Source of the DNA: an uncultured bacterium
GTDB taxonomy: Bacteria > Cyanobacteriota > Vampirovibrionia > Gastranaerophilales > Gastranaerophilaceae
NCBI GenBank assembly: GCA_902803265.1
Contig: CADCPD010000052.1
Coordinates: 1-20,323, forward strand
DNA length: 20,323 bases
Direction: 5' to 3'
The notes under the pieces are model-generated. The model saw only the letters and a program-made list of their open reading frames with translations, had not been told where the DNA came from and did not search any database. The position numbers were made by a program, and so were the translations under genes. This document shows, piece by piece, positions 7,265 through 15,386 of this stretch (positions are counted from its first letter, which is position 1; every line of letters starts with the position of its first letter).

Positions 7265-8635
7265 TTATTTTAAAATCATTTTGTCTGAAAATATTAGTGG
7301 TATCCCTACTTCCTTTTCCAAACTTGCAACTGTTGTATTATAATTTAACACCGCATTATAAAAATCTAATCTTGCATTCAAGTATGTATTTTCACCATCT
7401 TTTAATTCTATTGCATCACTAACTCCAGCCTTATATCTTCCTGTTACTTGGCGGTATTGTTCTTTTGCCTCATCTAGCGCAAGTTTTGCAATAATTATAG
7501 ATTCTTTTGCTGTTTGTAAATCTAAATAGTTCTTTTTAACATTTAGATATATAGTATTTTTTTTGTCTTCATAATCAGCAAGAGATTTATTATATTGGGC
7601 TTTTGCTTCGTCTATCTGTTTTTTAACTTTCATAATGTTAAGTCCTGAATATGTTAATTCTGCTCCAATTTGTCCGGAACTTACATTATATTGATTTCCT
7701 CTACCGTTAGAATAATTTCCATAAATTCCCAAATCAGGAGTATAATTTCTTTTTTGTGCTCTTAAATTCATTTTTGCGGCTTCAACCGTTTTCAATGATG
7801 AAATCAATTCAGGTCTTACATCATAAGCAATTTTAAGTAAATTTTCGAAAGTTTCATCAAAATCATTTAAAAGTAATTCGTCCGAGAGTTCATAATTTGT
7901 ATATTCAGGAATGCCCATAATTTTAGAAAGTTGTACAAGTGCGACTTGTAATACGTTTTTAGCTTTTACTAAATTTAATTTAGCTTTTCCAAGGTTATAC
8001 TCTGCTGTTACAACATCTATTTTAGCCTTTTTACCAATATCATAAAATGCTTGTGCTTGACTTAATTGCATTTCATAGTCTTTTACAGTATCTTCATATA
8101 CTTTAATTTGAGCTTGGGCAAAAAGAATATTAAAATATGTAGATTTTATATTGTAGATAATAGAATTTATACTTTCCTTTGTATCTTCTTTTTTAGATTC
8201 ATAAGTTCTTTTTGCGTAATCTGCCTTTGCTTTTGTTTTTCCAAAATCAAAAAGTAACATCTCCGCTGATAATGTTGGGAAATAGCCCATTGAATATGAC
8301 ATACTTTGATACGGATAGTTACTACCCGAATATGAATCACTTGTTCTTGAGATGTCAATACCAGCACTTATTTGAGGGAAAAAATTTGACCACGCTTGTC
8401 CGATTTTTGATTTATAAACTTGTTCGTTATATATTGAAGATCTTATTGATGGATTATTTTCTACTGCAATATTTACACAATCTTTTAATGAAAAAATAGA
8501 GTGCATATCATTTGTATATTCTATTTTTGCCTCTTTTTTTGCATTTTTATTTTTTTCAGTTATTGCATAAGCATTTTGCGCAAACAAAATACAAACAAAT
8601 AATATTATAAAAATATTTCTATATATTTTCATCAT
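7265..8635 (-). CDS. TolC-family outer-membrane efflux channel
   Basis: This is the outer-membrane and periplasmic channel of a tripartite efflux pump, 456 residues long, which is typical. A signal peptide (1-24, ending NAYA) precedes two outer-membrane-efflux repeats. The first begins SLKDCVNIAVENNP (49-62) and includes YDIGKKAKIDVVTAEYNLGK (198-217). The second includes YKAGVSDAIELKDGENTYLN (401-420) and a long helix LNYNTTVASLEKEVGIPL. Long heptad-like helices between them fit the TolC alpha-barrel. The gene is third in a leftward operon and its start overlaps the RND gene by 17 bases, which implies translational coupling. Two starts are possible (adjacent ATG ATG). Tandem TAA codons end it. 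Confidence 0.92.
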   Translation of the reverse strand: MMKIYRNIFIILFVCILFAQNAYAITEKNKNAKKEAKIEYTNDMHSIFSLKDCVNIAVENNPSIRSSIYNEQVYKSKIGQAWSNFFPQISAGIDISRTSDSYSGSNYPYQSMSYSMGYFPTLSAEMLLFDFGKTKAKADYAKRTYESKKEDTKESINSIIYNIKSTYFNILFAQAQIKVYEDTVKDYEMQLSQAQAFYDIGKKAKIDVVTAEYNLGKAKLNLVKAKNVLQVALVQLSKIMGIPEYTNYELSDELLLNDFDETFENLLKIAYDVRPELISSLKTVEAAKMNLRAQKRNYTPDLGIYGNYSNGRGNQYNVSSGQIGAELTYSGLNIMKVKKQIDEAKAQYNKSLADYEDKKNTIYLNVKKNYLDLQTAKESIIIAKLALDEAKEQYRQVTGRYKAGVSDAIELKDGENTYLNARLDFYNAVLNYNTTVASLEKEVGIPLIFSDKMILK

Positions 8636-11600
8636 CTTTCTCTCTTTTACTATTAAAATATTTATCGACAGTATCCTGAACGATTACATAAAATGCAGGA
8701 GTTAAAACAGTACCTAAAGTTGCTGCGGTAATCATACCTCCAATTACTGTTGAACCAACTGAAATTCTGCTGTTTGCACCGGCACCTGATGCAAATAATA
8801 AAGGTAATATACCTAATATAAATGCAGCTTCTGTCATCATTATGGCTCTAAATCTCAATAATGCAGCCTGAATAGCAGCTTCTTGAATAGATAAACCATT
8901 TTTTTCGTGTTCATCCATTGCAAATTCAACAATCAAAATTGATTGTTTTGCAGCTAAACCGATTAATGTTATTAATCCGACTTGCGAATACAAATCCAAT
9001 GACTGACCTATCATTAATTGGAAAATTAATGCTCCGACAAGCGCAACAGGAGATATTAAAAGAACGGCAACCGGTATCATCCAGCTTTCGTATAGTGCAA
9101 CAAGGAATAAATATACAAATAATAATGCAAAGCCAACAACAATAGCTGTTTGTCCTGAAGATTCTTTTTCTTGTAAAGATGTTCCTGACCAAGCATATGT
9201 ATAATCATTTGGCAAATACTTATCAGAAAGTTTTTCCATAGCATTCATAGCATCACCTGATGATTTACCATTTGCTTGCATACCTTGAATTTTAACAGAT
9301 TTAAACTGATTAAATCTTGTAATTGATACAGCTCCAACAGAATGTTTTGGAGTAATTACGGTCATTATAGGGACCATTTCGCCGTTGGTATTAACTACAT
9401 AAATTTTTTGTAAATCTTCTATTTTGTTTCTGTAATCACCTTCAGCCTGCATAAATACTTTAAATACTCTGCCAAGTTTATTAAAATCGTTTATGTATGA
9501 ATATGAAAGTGTTGAAGATAAAGTGTCATGTAATTCTGAAATATCAATATTTTGAGCCAAAACTTTATCATAATCTATATCTAAAGTATATTGAGGAACA
9601 TTTGCCTGAAATTGTGTATATACACTAGACAAACTCTTATCTTCGTTTGCTTTTTGTATAAATTCGTTAGAAAATTTTGCAATATCCTGAACAGTTGCAT
9701 TTCCTGTAGATAACAGCTGGAATTCAAAACCACCCATCAGACCTAAACCGTCAATAGCAGGTGGTGAGAAAGTAAAAATTGAGGCTTCATTAATATGAGC
9801 CGTACGTTTTTCTATTTCCTGCAAAATTCCATTGTGAGATAAATCAGTTTGTCTGCCCTGAATTTTTCTAACAACCCAACTTATTGGATTTACTTTTCTT
9901 TCAGACCATTCTGTTAAATTTATAACCATTGTTGCCTCATTTGAAGGACCATTCCCTCCAAAGGCAATAATTTTGTTTTTATCTATACCTTCGATATTTT
10001 CAATTGCTTTTGTAAATTTTATAGCTACATCTTCTGTTCTGCTTAAAGAAGCACCATCCGGTAATGTTATTGCTGTCAAAAGTGTACCCTGATCTTCATC
10101 AGGAATAAATCCTGTAGGAATTATCTTAAACAGACACAACATTAAAGCCATAATTGAAACATAAGTAATTATGGTTAATCTACGATTATAGACAAATTTT
10201 TTCACCATTTCAAGATAATATGTTGTTAATTTCTCAAATTGTTCATTAAAAATCTTAAGACCTTTATCTATATAGCTTTTAAATTCCGCAAAAATCGGAC
10301 TTATTTTTTTCTTATTTTTAGATTCTTTTAAAAGAATAGAACACATTGCAGGGGAAAGAGACAATGCACATATAGCAGAGAGTGCTATTGATACGGCAAT
10401 ACAAACAGCAAATTGTTTATACATTGTTCCTGATAAACCGCTCATAAAACACATAGGAACAAATACTGCCATCAAAACTGATGCCATAGCAATCAAAGAA
10501 CCGCCTACTTCTTTCATAGAAATTTGTGTTGCTTCAACTGCACCTTTTCCGTTTTCAATATGCCGTTTAACGTTTTCTATAACGACAATAGCATCATCAA
10601 CAACAACTGCAACTGCAAGAACCAGTGCAAATAATGTTAAAAGGTTTAACGACATTCCTAAACACTGAAGCGCAATAAATGTACCGATTAAAGACACCGG
10701 AATTGTTACGCAAGGAATTAATGTTGCTTTTATATCTCCAAGAAATACAAATATAATCAATATAACAATTAAAGATGTTAGAAGTATTGTAAATTCAACT
10801 TCTGACATTGATTCTTCTATGAAGACCGCACTATCCATCATCGTGCCGATTTTTAACGAATCAGGAAGCGTTTTAGAAAGTTTATTCATTTCTTTATGGA
10901 CATTTTTAACAATATCAACTGTATTTGCACCAGGTAAAGGCATAACCTGAATTAAGGCTCCAGGTTTTGCATCAACAAGACCAAATTTATTATATGTTTT
11001 TGCACCCAGTTCAACCCTAGAAACATCTTTTAATCTTATTTTAGAACCATTAGAATTTGAACGGATAATTATATTTTCAAATTCTTGAGGAGAAGTTAAT
11101 CGGCCTTTTGTTAAAAGAGATAATTTTAAACTTGGTTTTTCATTTGTAGGTAAATCACCTAATGCACCTGTCGAAATTTGTGTATTTTGATTTTTTATAG
11201 CAGTTTCAATATCTGAAATCGAAACTTTATAATTTGCAAGTTTGGCAGGATCAAGCCAAATTCTCATACTGTAATCATCAGCACCAAAAATATTTACGGA
11301 ACCAACTCCGTTAATTCTTTTTATTGCGTCTTTTAGGTAAATACTTGCATAATTTGTTAAATCCAGTTGTGACCAGGAACCATCTTCTGATGAAAGATTT
11401 AAAATTATTGCACCTGCACCACCTACAACATTTTCAGCAGTTACGCCCTGTGCTGTTACTTCAGATGGAAGAAGCGCCTGAACCTGATTAATTTTATTTT
11501 GAACATTCATCAGGTTAACATTGTTATCTGTTCCTGTTTTGAAATATATATCAAGCGTATAAGATGCATCATAACTGGTAGATGACATATAAAGCATATC

Positions 11601-11837
11601 CTGAACACCATTAAGTTCAGATTCCAAAAGAGAAGCTACGGAAGATTCAATAACTGCCGCACTTGCCCCCGGATAACTCGCTGTTACTTCAACTTGAGGA
11701 GGTGTAATACTCGGATATTTTTCCTGTTGCAAACAAGATAAAGAAAGTAATCCGACAATCGTAATAAATAATGAAATTACGACAGCAAAACGAGGTTTTT
11801 TAATGAAAAAATAAAGATCTTCTTTTTTTATACTCAT
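8619..11837 (-). CDS. RND efflux pump inner-membrane transporter (AcrB/HAE1 family)
   Basis: This is a proton-driven trimeric exporter of 1072 residues, the normal length for HAE1-type drug or hydrophobe pumps. It has the two-fold RND layout: a first helix at 14-34, a large periplasmic loop, helices 2-6 from about 345, a second loop, and helices 8-12. Proton-relay residues are present: VVVDDAIVVIENV with D414-D415, equivalent to AcrB D407-D408, and IGLAAKQSILIVEFA with K964, equivalent to AcrB K940. The porter loop contains PPAIDGLGLMGGFEFQL, typical of hydrophobe and amphiphile exporters rather than metal (CusA) pumps. The ATG overlaps the adaptor stop by one base (TAATG). The substrate is unknown and no regulator gene is adjacent. 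Confidence 0.95.
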   Translation of the reverse strand: MSIKKEDLYFFIKKPRFAVVISLFITIVGLLSLSCLQQEKYPSITPPQVEVTASYPGASAAVIESSVASLLESELNGVQDMLYMSSTSYDASYTLDIYFKTGTDNNVNLMNVQNKINQVQALLPSEVTAQGVTAENVVGGAGAIILNLSSEDGSWSQLDLTNYASIYLKDAIKRINGVGSVNIFGADDYSMRIWLDPAKLANYKVSISDIETAIKNQNTQISTGALGDLPTNEKPSLKLSLLTKGRLTSPQEFENIIIRSNSNGSKIRLKDVSRVELGAKTYNKFGLVDAKPGALIQVMPLPGANTVDIVKNVHKEMNKLSKTLPDSLKIGTMMDSAVFIEESMSEVEFTILLTSLIVILIIFVFLGDIKATLIPCVTIPVSLIGTFIALQCLGMSLNLLTLFALVLAVAVVVDDAIVVIENVKRHIENGKGAVEATQISMKEVGGSLIAMASVLMAVFVPMCFMSGLSGTMYKQFAVCIAVSIALSAICALSLSPAMCSILLKESKNKKKISPIFAEFKSYIDKGLKIFNEQFEKLTTYYLEMVKKFVYNRRLTIITYVSIMALMLCLFKIIPTGFIPDEDQGTLLTAITLPDGASLSRTEDVAIKFTKAIENIEGIDKNKIIAFGGNGPSNEATMVINLTEWSERKVNPISWVVRKIQGRQTDLSHNGILQEIEKRTAHINEASIFTFSPPAIDGLGLMGGFEFQLLSTGNATVQDIAKFSNEFIQKANEDKSLSSVYTQFQANVPQYTLDIDYDKVLAQNIDISELHDTLSSTLSYSYINDFNKLGRVFKVFMQAEGDYRNKIEDLQKIYVVNTNGEMVPIMTVITPKHSVGAVSITRFNQFKSVKIQGMQANGKSSGDAMNAMEKLSDKYLPNDYTYAWSGTSLQEKESSGQTAIVVGFALLFVYLFLVALYESWMIPVAVLLISPVALVGALIFQLMIGQSLDLYSQVGLITLIGLAAKQSILIVEFAMDEHEKNGLSIQEAAIQAALLRFRAIMMTEAAFILGILPLLFASGAGANSRISVGSTVIGGMITAATLGTVLTPAFYVIVQDTVDKYFNSKREKDDENI

Positions 11838-13033
11838 TATTTTCCTTTACTTTCTTTTTCTGCGTAAGGAATAGTTTTTACTTTTTGACCTGACTGATAA
11901 ATACTTTGAATACCATTTATAATTATTTCATCATCGTAATCAAGACCGCTTTCAACAACCCAATAGTTGTCAATATTATAGTTTACGACAACATCTTTTT
12001 TTACGGTTTTACCATCTTTTACAACCCAAACATAGTATCCTGTACCAATATCTGTTTTAGTTGCTGATTGTGGTATCAGCATAACTTTTTCAGGTTGATT
12101 AACCCTTATAGTTACATTGACATAATCACCCGGAACAAGTATTTCATCAGGGTTTTGGAAAATTGCTCTCATCGTGACAGTTCCGGTTTCTTCATCAACT
12201 TTATTATCTATAAATTCTATTTCCCCCTCAATTTCATATTTTGAACCGTCAGAAAGCGTTAAAATTATAGATACAACCTTATTTTTTTCATCGTTGTGGG
12301 TTTTTCCCTTACCGTTTTCTTTGTAAAATCTTTTTACTTCAATAAAATCACCACTTTTCATAGGAAAAACAACCCTCATCGGATTTGTATTATAAATTTG
12401 TGCTATAACACCAGATGAAGGAGAAACATAATTCCCTACTGAATAATTTGTTTTACCTATTCTGCCGTCCATTGGAGATGTTATATTTGTATAACTTAAA
12501 TTAAGATTAGCTTGCGCTAATTCAGCTTTTGCACCATCCAAAGCAGCTCTGTATTTATTTCTGTTAGTTAATGCATTATCATAATATTCACGACTTACTA
12601 AATCTTCTTTTAAAAGCTCTGTTGCTCTTTTTAAATCAACTTCTGAATTTTTATAAACCGCAGCATTTTCGTTTACTGTTGCCCTAGCATTTTTCGCTGC
12701 AAGAACATATTCATCAGGTTCTATTAAAAAAAGTTTTTGACCTTTTTTTACTCTGTCGCCTTCATCAAAGTATTTTTTCTCTAACCAGCCTGAAACTCGG
12801 GCAATTATATCTACTGATAAATTTGCTTCTACACGCCCTGTTGCTTTATATTCAGGAAATATTTCTTTAGCTGTTGGCTTTGCAACTTCTACAGTTTTAG
12901 GCTGCATCATCATAAATGAACTATATGCACCAAATATTAAATTTTTCAACTGATTAAATATTATGGGAATCAAAATTACACATAATATAATAAAAACAAC
13001 CTTAGTTTGTCTTGATTTAAAATCTATTTTCAT
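11837..13033 (-). CDS. RND efflux periplasmic adaptor (membrane fusion protein, AcrA/HlyD type)
   Basis: The adaptor bridges the RND pump and the TolC-like channel. The 398-residue product has an N-terminal hydrophobic anchor (about 11-29) with no lipobox cysteine, so it is probably anchored by an uncleaved helix. Next come the first lipoyl half (72-108, ending GQKLFLIEPDEY), an alpha-hairpin (about 110-180), the second lipoyl half (SYTNITSPMDGRIGKTNYSVG, 180-200) and a beta-barrel with ETGTVTMRAIFQNPDEILVPG (282-302). The membrane-proximal domain ends the protein. AGGA (plus-strand TCCT at 13042-13045) lies 8 bases before the ATG. It is the first gene of the three-gene efflux operon. Confidence 0.93.
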   Translation of the reverse strand: MKIDFKSRQTKVVFIILCVILIPIIFNQLKNLIFGAYSSFMMMQPKTVEVAKPTAKEIFPEYKATGRVEANLSVDIIARVSGWLEKKYFDEGDRVKKGQKLFLIEPDEYVLAAKNARATVNENAAVYKNSEVDLKRATELLKEDLVSREYYDNALTNRNKYRAALDGAKAELAQANLNLSYTNITSPMDGRIGKTNYSVGNYVSPSSGVIAQIYNTNPMRVVFPMKSGDFIEVKRFYKENGKGKTHNDEKNKVVSIILTLSDGSKYEIEGEIEFIDNKVDEETGTVTMRAIFQNPDEILVPGDYVNVTIRVNQPEKVMLIPQSATKTDIGTGYYVWVVKDGKTVKKDVVVNYNIDNYWVVESGLDYDDEIIINGIQSIYQSGQKVKTIPYAEKESKGK

Positions 13034-13062
13034 TTTTATATTCCTAATCTACTCTTTATTAC

Positions 13063-13091
13063 ATTCTAGCACGAACATCTTTTAGATAGAT
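13063..13091 (-). promoter_or_regulatory. Extended -10 promoter of the efflux operon with internal dyad
   Basis: Read on the minus strand, TGCTAGAAT (plus-strand 13063-13071) is an extended -10 element, with 5 of 6 bases of the hexamer matching. The corresponding -35 position (13086-13091) is weak, as often seen with extended -10 promoters. The predicted start near 13056 gives a leader of about 20 bases to the ATG at 13033. The spacer carries the perfect dyad ATCT-AAA-AGAT (13077-13087), placed where a repressor would block RNA polymerase. The operator role is inferred. Confidence 0.5.
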
Positions 13092-13392
13092 TTAATGTTA
13101 AGTTCTTCATTTACAAAATGTTGTCATTGTTGTTCCAAAGCAGATAAAAGTTTTTTTCGTTTTTATTCTTCTGATTATAATATTGAGTTTTACATTATTT
13201 TTATTTCAGAAATATTCACAACAAAGGACAAAATAGTTGCAAACAAATCATTTGTTAAATATTTATTAAAAAAATAAGATTATCTGATGCTATAACAACG
13301 GAGATATCTCTTTTAATATTCTATGATTTCCTTTTTTAAAACAGCCTTACCAAAATTCATATTAAATAATATTTTGTAAATATCGTTAAAAA
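13092..13392. other. Intergenic spacer between the efflux operon and the TPS transporter
   Basis: These roughly 300 bases are AT-rich and lie upstream of the efflux adaptor and downstream of the leftward TPS transporter. They contain a 10-base palindrome GAGATATCTC (13301-13310) followed by a T-rich run, too short in loop to be a convincing terminator. A 60-codon open frame on the plus strand (13095-13277) lacks a ribosome binding site and any domain signal. I see no RNA gene, repeat array or other feature. Confidence 0.6.
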
Positions 13393-15201
13393 TTATAATT
13401 TTTCAGTTTTAGGTTTTCTTAATTTAACAATAGCATCAAAATCAGGAGATAAACTTAGTTCAAAATGAAATCTACCACAAGTAGGCGCTGATTCAAATTT
13501 GTTTCTCATTAAAGGAATACCCCAAGCAAGTCTTAACGATAAATCTCCGGGAAGATTTATTCTTGCACCAAAACCTGCACTCAAAAGTATATCATCGTGG
13601 TTGTATCCTTCAGCTCCTAAGCCTGTTCCCTTATATGGGAAAACCATACCATGGTCACAGAATACAAAACCTTTAACATAATTACCTATAAAATATTTTA
13701 CTTCATTTGTTTTTTTATTAACTCTTGTTCTTGGAGCAAGCGGGAATAAAACCTCTCCGCTTACAACGTATCCTGAACGACCAATTAAAAGGCCTTCTGA
13801 ATAACCTCTTACTGAGGCAATACCACCAATAGTAAATTGATCGGCATAAGGAACATCGTCTTTTGGGATAACCTGATAGTTTGCTCTTATTTGTCCTACT
13901 ACACCGTGTCCAAAGTCATGTAATCTTAATGCGCCACCTTCTATTTTTACATAATTTATAGCTCTATCAAATAATGGCATTGCATAACCTACACTTTGAT
14001 TTAAGTACCAAATACCTTTTTGTGTGTCATATCTGAAATTTAATCCTGTTTTCACGGTAGGAATTCTGTCTGTATATAAATCTTCTCCGTCAAAATTTGT
14101 AGTTGCTTGTTTGTATTCTAAAGATGATATACTTGATAATTCCATATATGGTTTTCTGATAATCGGTTGATTAAAATATAATGAATAGTTTTGAGAACGG
14201 CTTTTAATATTAAACATTCTATAAGGTCCGCTACCTATTTTAGAATTACTTGATGAAAAAGAAAAACCTACTCTGCCGTCTTTTTTGTTAACAGGAATAT
14301 TGTAATCTGCAAACGGTGTTACTGAATATCTTGAAGCATAAGCCCCAATAGTAAGCTTATCTCTCATACCAAATAAACTGTCATCTTGAAGAATTAAACC
14401 TCCTCTTACTTTACCGATAGTATCACGACCGGCGTTATCCAGTAATGCTGTTATATGAAATGGTGATTTTTCGTGAACATCCAGTTCAATATCAGTTGTG
14501 CCTAGTTTCTTGGCACCGCGATTAAGATCACCTGTAAGCTTAACTCCATCGTTATATCGATTGAATAGTGTCATATCTTTTTCAAGCTCAATAATATTAA
14601 AGATAGAATCTTCTTTTGCGTTGATTCTATCTCTGATATACTTTGTACGAGTCCATTTATTACCTGTAATTTTAAGTTCGCCGACTTTACCTTCTAAAAG
14701 TTCAATTTTAACAGTTTCGTTTTTAATTGTTTGCTCGGGTAAATATGCTCTTGCGGTTATAAAACCTTTTTCTTGATATAGTTTATTAATTCTTTTTACT
14801 ATTTCTTGTAATTTTTCAAAAGTAAGGTTTGTTTGTGTATAATCTTCAATAATTTCTTTAATTTCTTCTTCGGTTAATATTTCACTGGGACTTACTTCAA
14901 TATTTTCAATATAGACACCTTTTGTTGCATATTCTTCTATATTTGCTTTTTCAACTTTTGCTTTAATCTTTTTTTCTTTTTTTACTTTTTCTTTTTTTTC
15001 GTTATTTTTTTGATAATCTTGAAAATCTTTTTGTTCTTGTCTTTCTTGTTCAAATCTTTTTAACGTTTCCATATCGTGCGTGTTTATTGTTCCGGCAGGA
15101 TCTATAACGGCAGGATTAATAAATTCATCCGCCTTAACTTCGCAGCAACAAACCAGTGCACAAAATGCAATTGTACAAAAAAATCTTTTTCCTATCTTCA
15201 T
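13393..15201 (-). CDS. Two-partner secretion outer-membrane transporter TpsB (FhaC/ShlB/HecB family)
   Basis: TpsB proteins are Omp85-superfamily beta-barrels that export one large TpsA partner across the outer membrane. From the ATG at 15201 the product is 602 residues. It has a signal peptide (MKIGKRFFC to about residue 24, rich in Cys), a strongly charged Lys/Glu linker (about 42-90), POTRA domain 1 (about 95-172, with GFITARAYLPEQT), POTRA domain 2 (about 173-244) and a 16-strand barrel. The barrel includes LLDNAGRDTIGKVRGGL and the family loop-6 motif GGIASVRGYSEG (V464-Y467). A GTG at 15219 would add six residues, but the ATG gives a cleaner signal peptide. The last strand (FHFELSLSPDF) is followed by 14 extra residues. 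It is transcribed divergently from the large exoprotein, its presumed substrate. Confidence 0.9.
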   Translation of the reverse strand: MKIGKRFFCTIAFCALVCCCEVKADEFINPAVIDPAGTINTHDMETLKRFEQERQEQKDFQDYQKNNEKKEKVKKEKKIKAKVEKANIEEYATKGVYIENIEVSPSEILTEEEIKEIIEDYTQTNLTFEKLQEIVKRINKLYQEKGFITARAYLPEQTIKNETVKIELLEGKVGELKITGNKWTRTKYIRDRINAKEDSIFNIIELEKDMTLFNRYNDGVKLTGDLNRGAKKLGTTDIELDVHEKSPFHITALLDNAGRDTIGKVRGGLILQDDSLFGMRDKLTIGAYASRYSVTPFADYNIPVNKKDGRVGFSFSSSNSKIGSGPYRMFNIKSRSQNYSLYFNQPIIRKPYMELSSISSLEYKQATTNFDGEDLYTDRIPTVKTGLNFRYDTQKGIWYLNQSVGYAMPLFDRAINYVKIEGGALRLHDFGHGVVGQIRANYQVIPKDDVPYADQFTIGGIASVRGYSEGLLIGRSGYVVSGEVLFPLAPRTRVNKKTNEVKYFIGNYVKGFVFCDHGMVFPYKGTGLGAEGYNHDDILLSAGFGARINLPGDLSLRLAWGIPLMRNKFESAPTCGRFHFELSLSPDFDAIVKLRKPKTEKL

Positions 15202-15262
15202 AGCTATAATTCTAAACACAAAAATTTACTAAAATCAAAATTGTATTAAGATATATTTAATT

Positions 15263-15291
15263 ATTATAAATAGTGTAAAAGTTTAATACAA
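15263..15291 (-). promoter_or_regulatory. Candidate sigma70-type promoter of tpsB
   Basis: On the minus strand, TTGTAT (plus-strand 15286-15291) and a perfect TATAAT (15263-15268) are separated by 17 bases. The predicted start is near 15256, giving a leader of about 55 bases to the ATG at 15201. The -35 matches only the TTG half of the consensus. Confidence 0.45.
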
Positions 15292-15294
15292 ATC

Positions 15295-15325
15295 TTGCTC
15301 AAACTCATAAAAAACATGTAATAAT
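15295..15325 (+). promoter_or_regulatory. Candidate promoter of the tpsA exoprotein gene
   Basis: TTGCTC (15295-15300) is followed by an extended -10 TGTAATAAT (15317-15325, hexamer AATAAT at 15320-15325). The 19-base spacer is longer than ideal, but the TG extension can compensate. The predicted start is near 15332, about 55 bases before the ATG at 15387. Downstream, TAGCC occurs twice (15332-15336 and 15345-15349) 13 bases apart, around the palindrome GCTAGC, and could bind a regulator. Confidence 0.35.
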
Positions 15326-15386
15326 AAAGTATAGCCTAATAAGCTAGCCAGACTATATACAAATACAATTAATTGGAAATATGCAT

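Noticed and set aside
13095..13277. 60-codon plus-strand frame with a Cys-rich start (CCHCC)
   Set aside because: No Shine-Dalgarno, no promoter, no domain; composition looks like translated AT-rich spacer. A real small protein cannot be excluded but is not supported.
13301..13310. Palindrome GAGATATCTC as terminator or operator
   Set aside because: As a hairpin it would have only a 2-base loop and a 4-bp stem; palindromes of this size are common by chance and no promoter is adjacent.
15381..15386. Upstream ATG at 15381 as the tpsA start
   Set aside because: The GGA Shine-Dalgarno would be only 3 bases away; the ATG at 15387 has a proper 9-base spacing and an equally good signal peptide.
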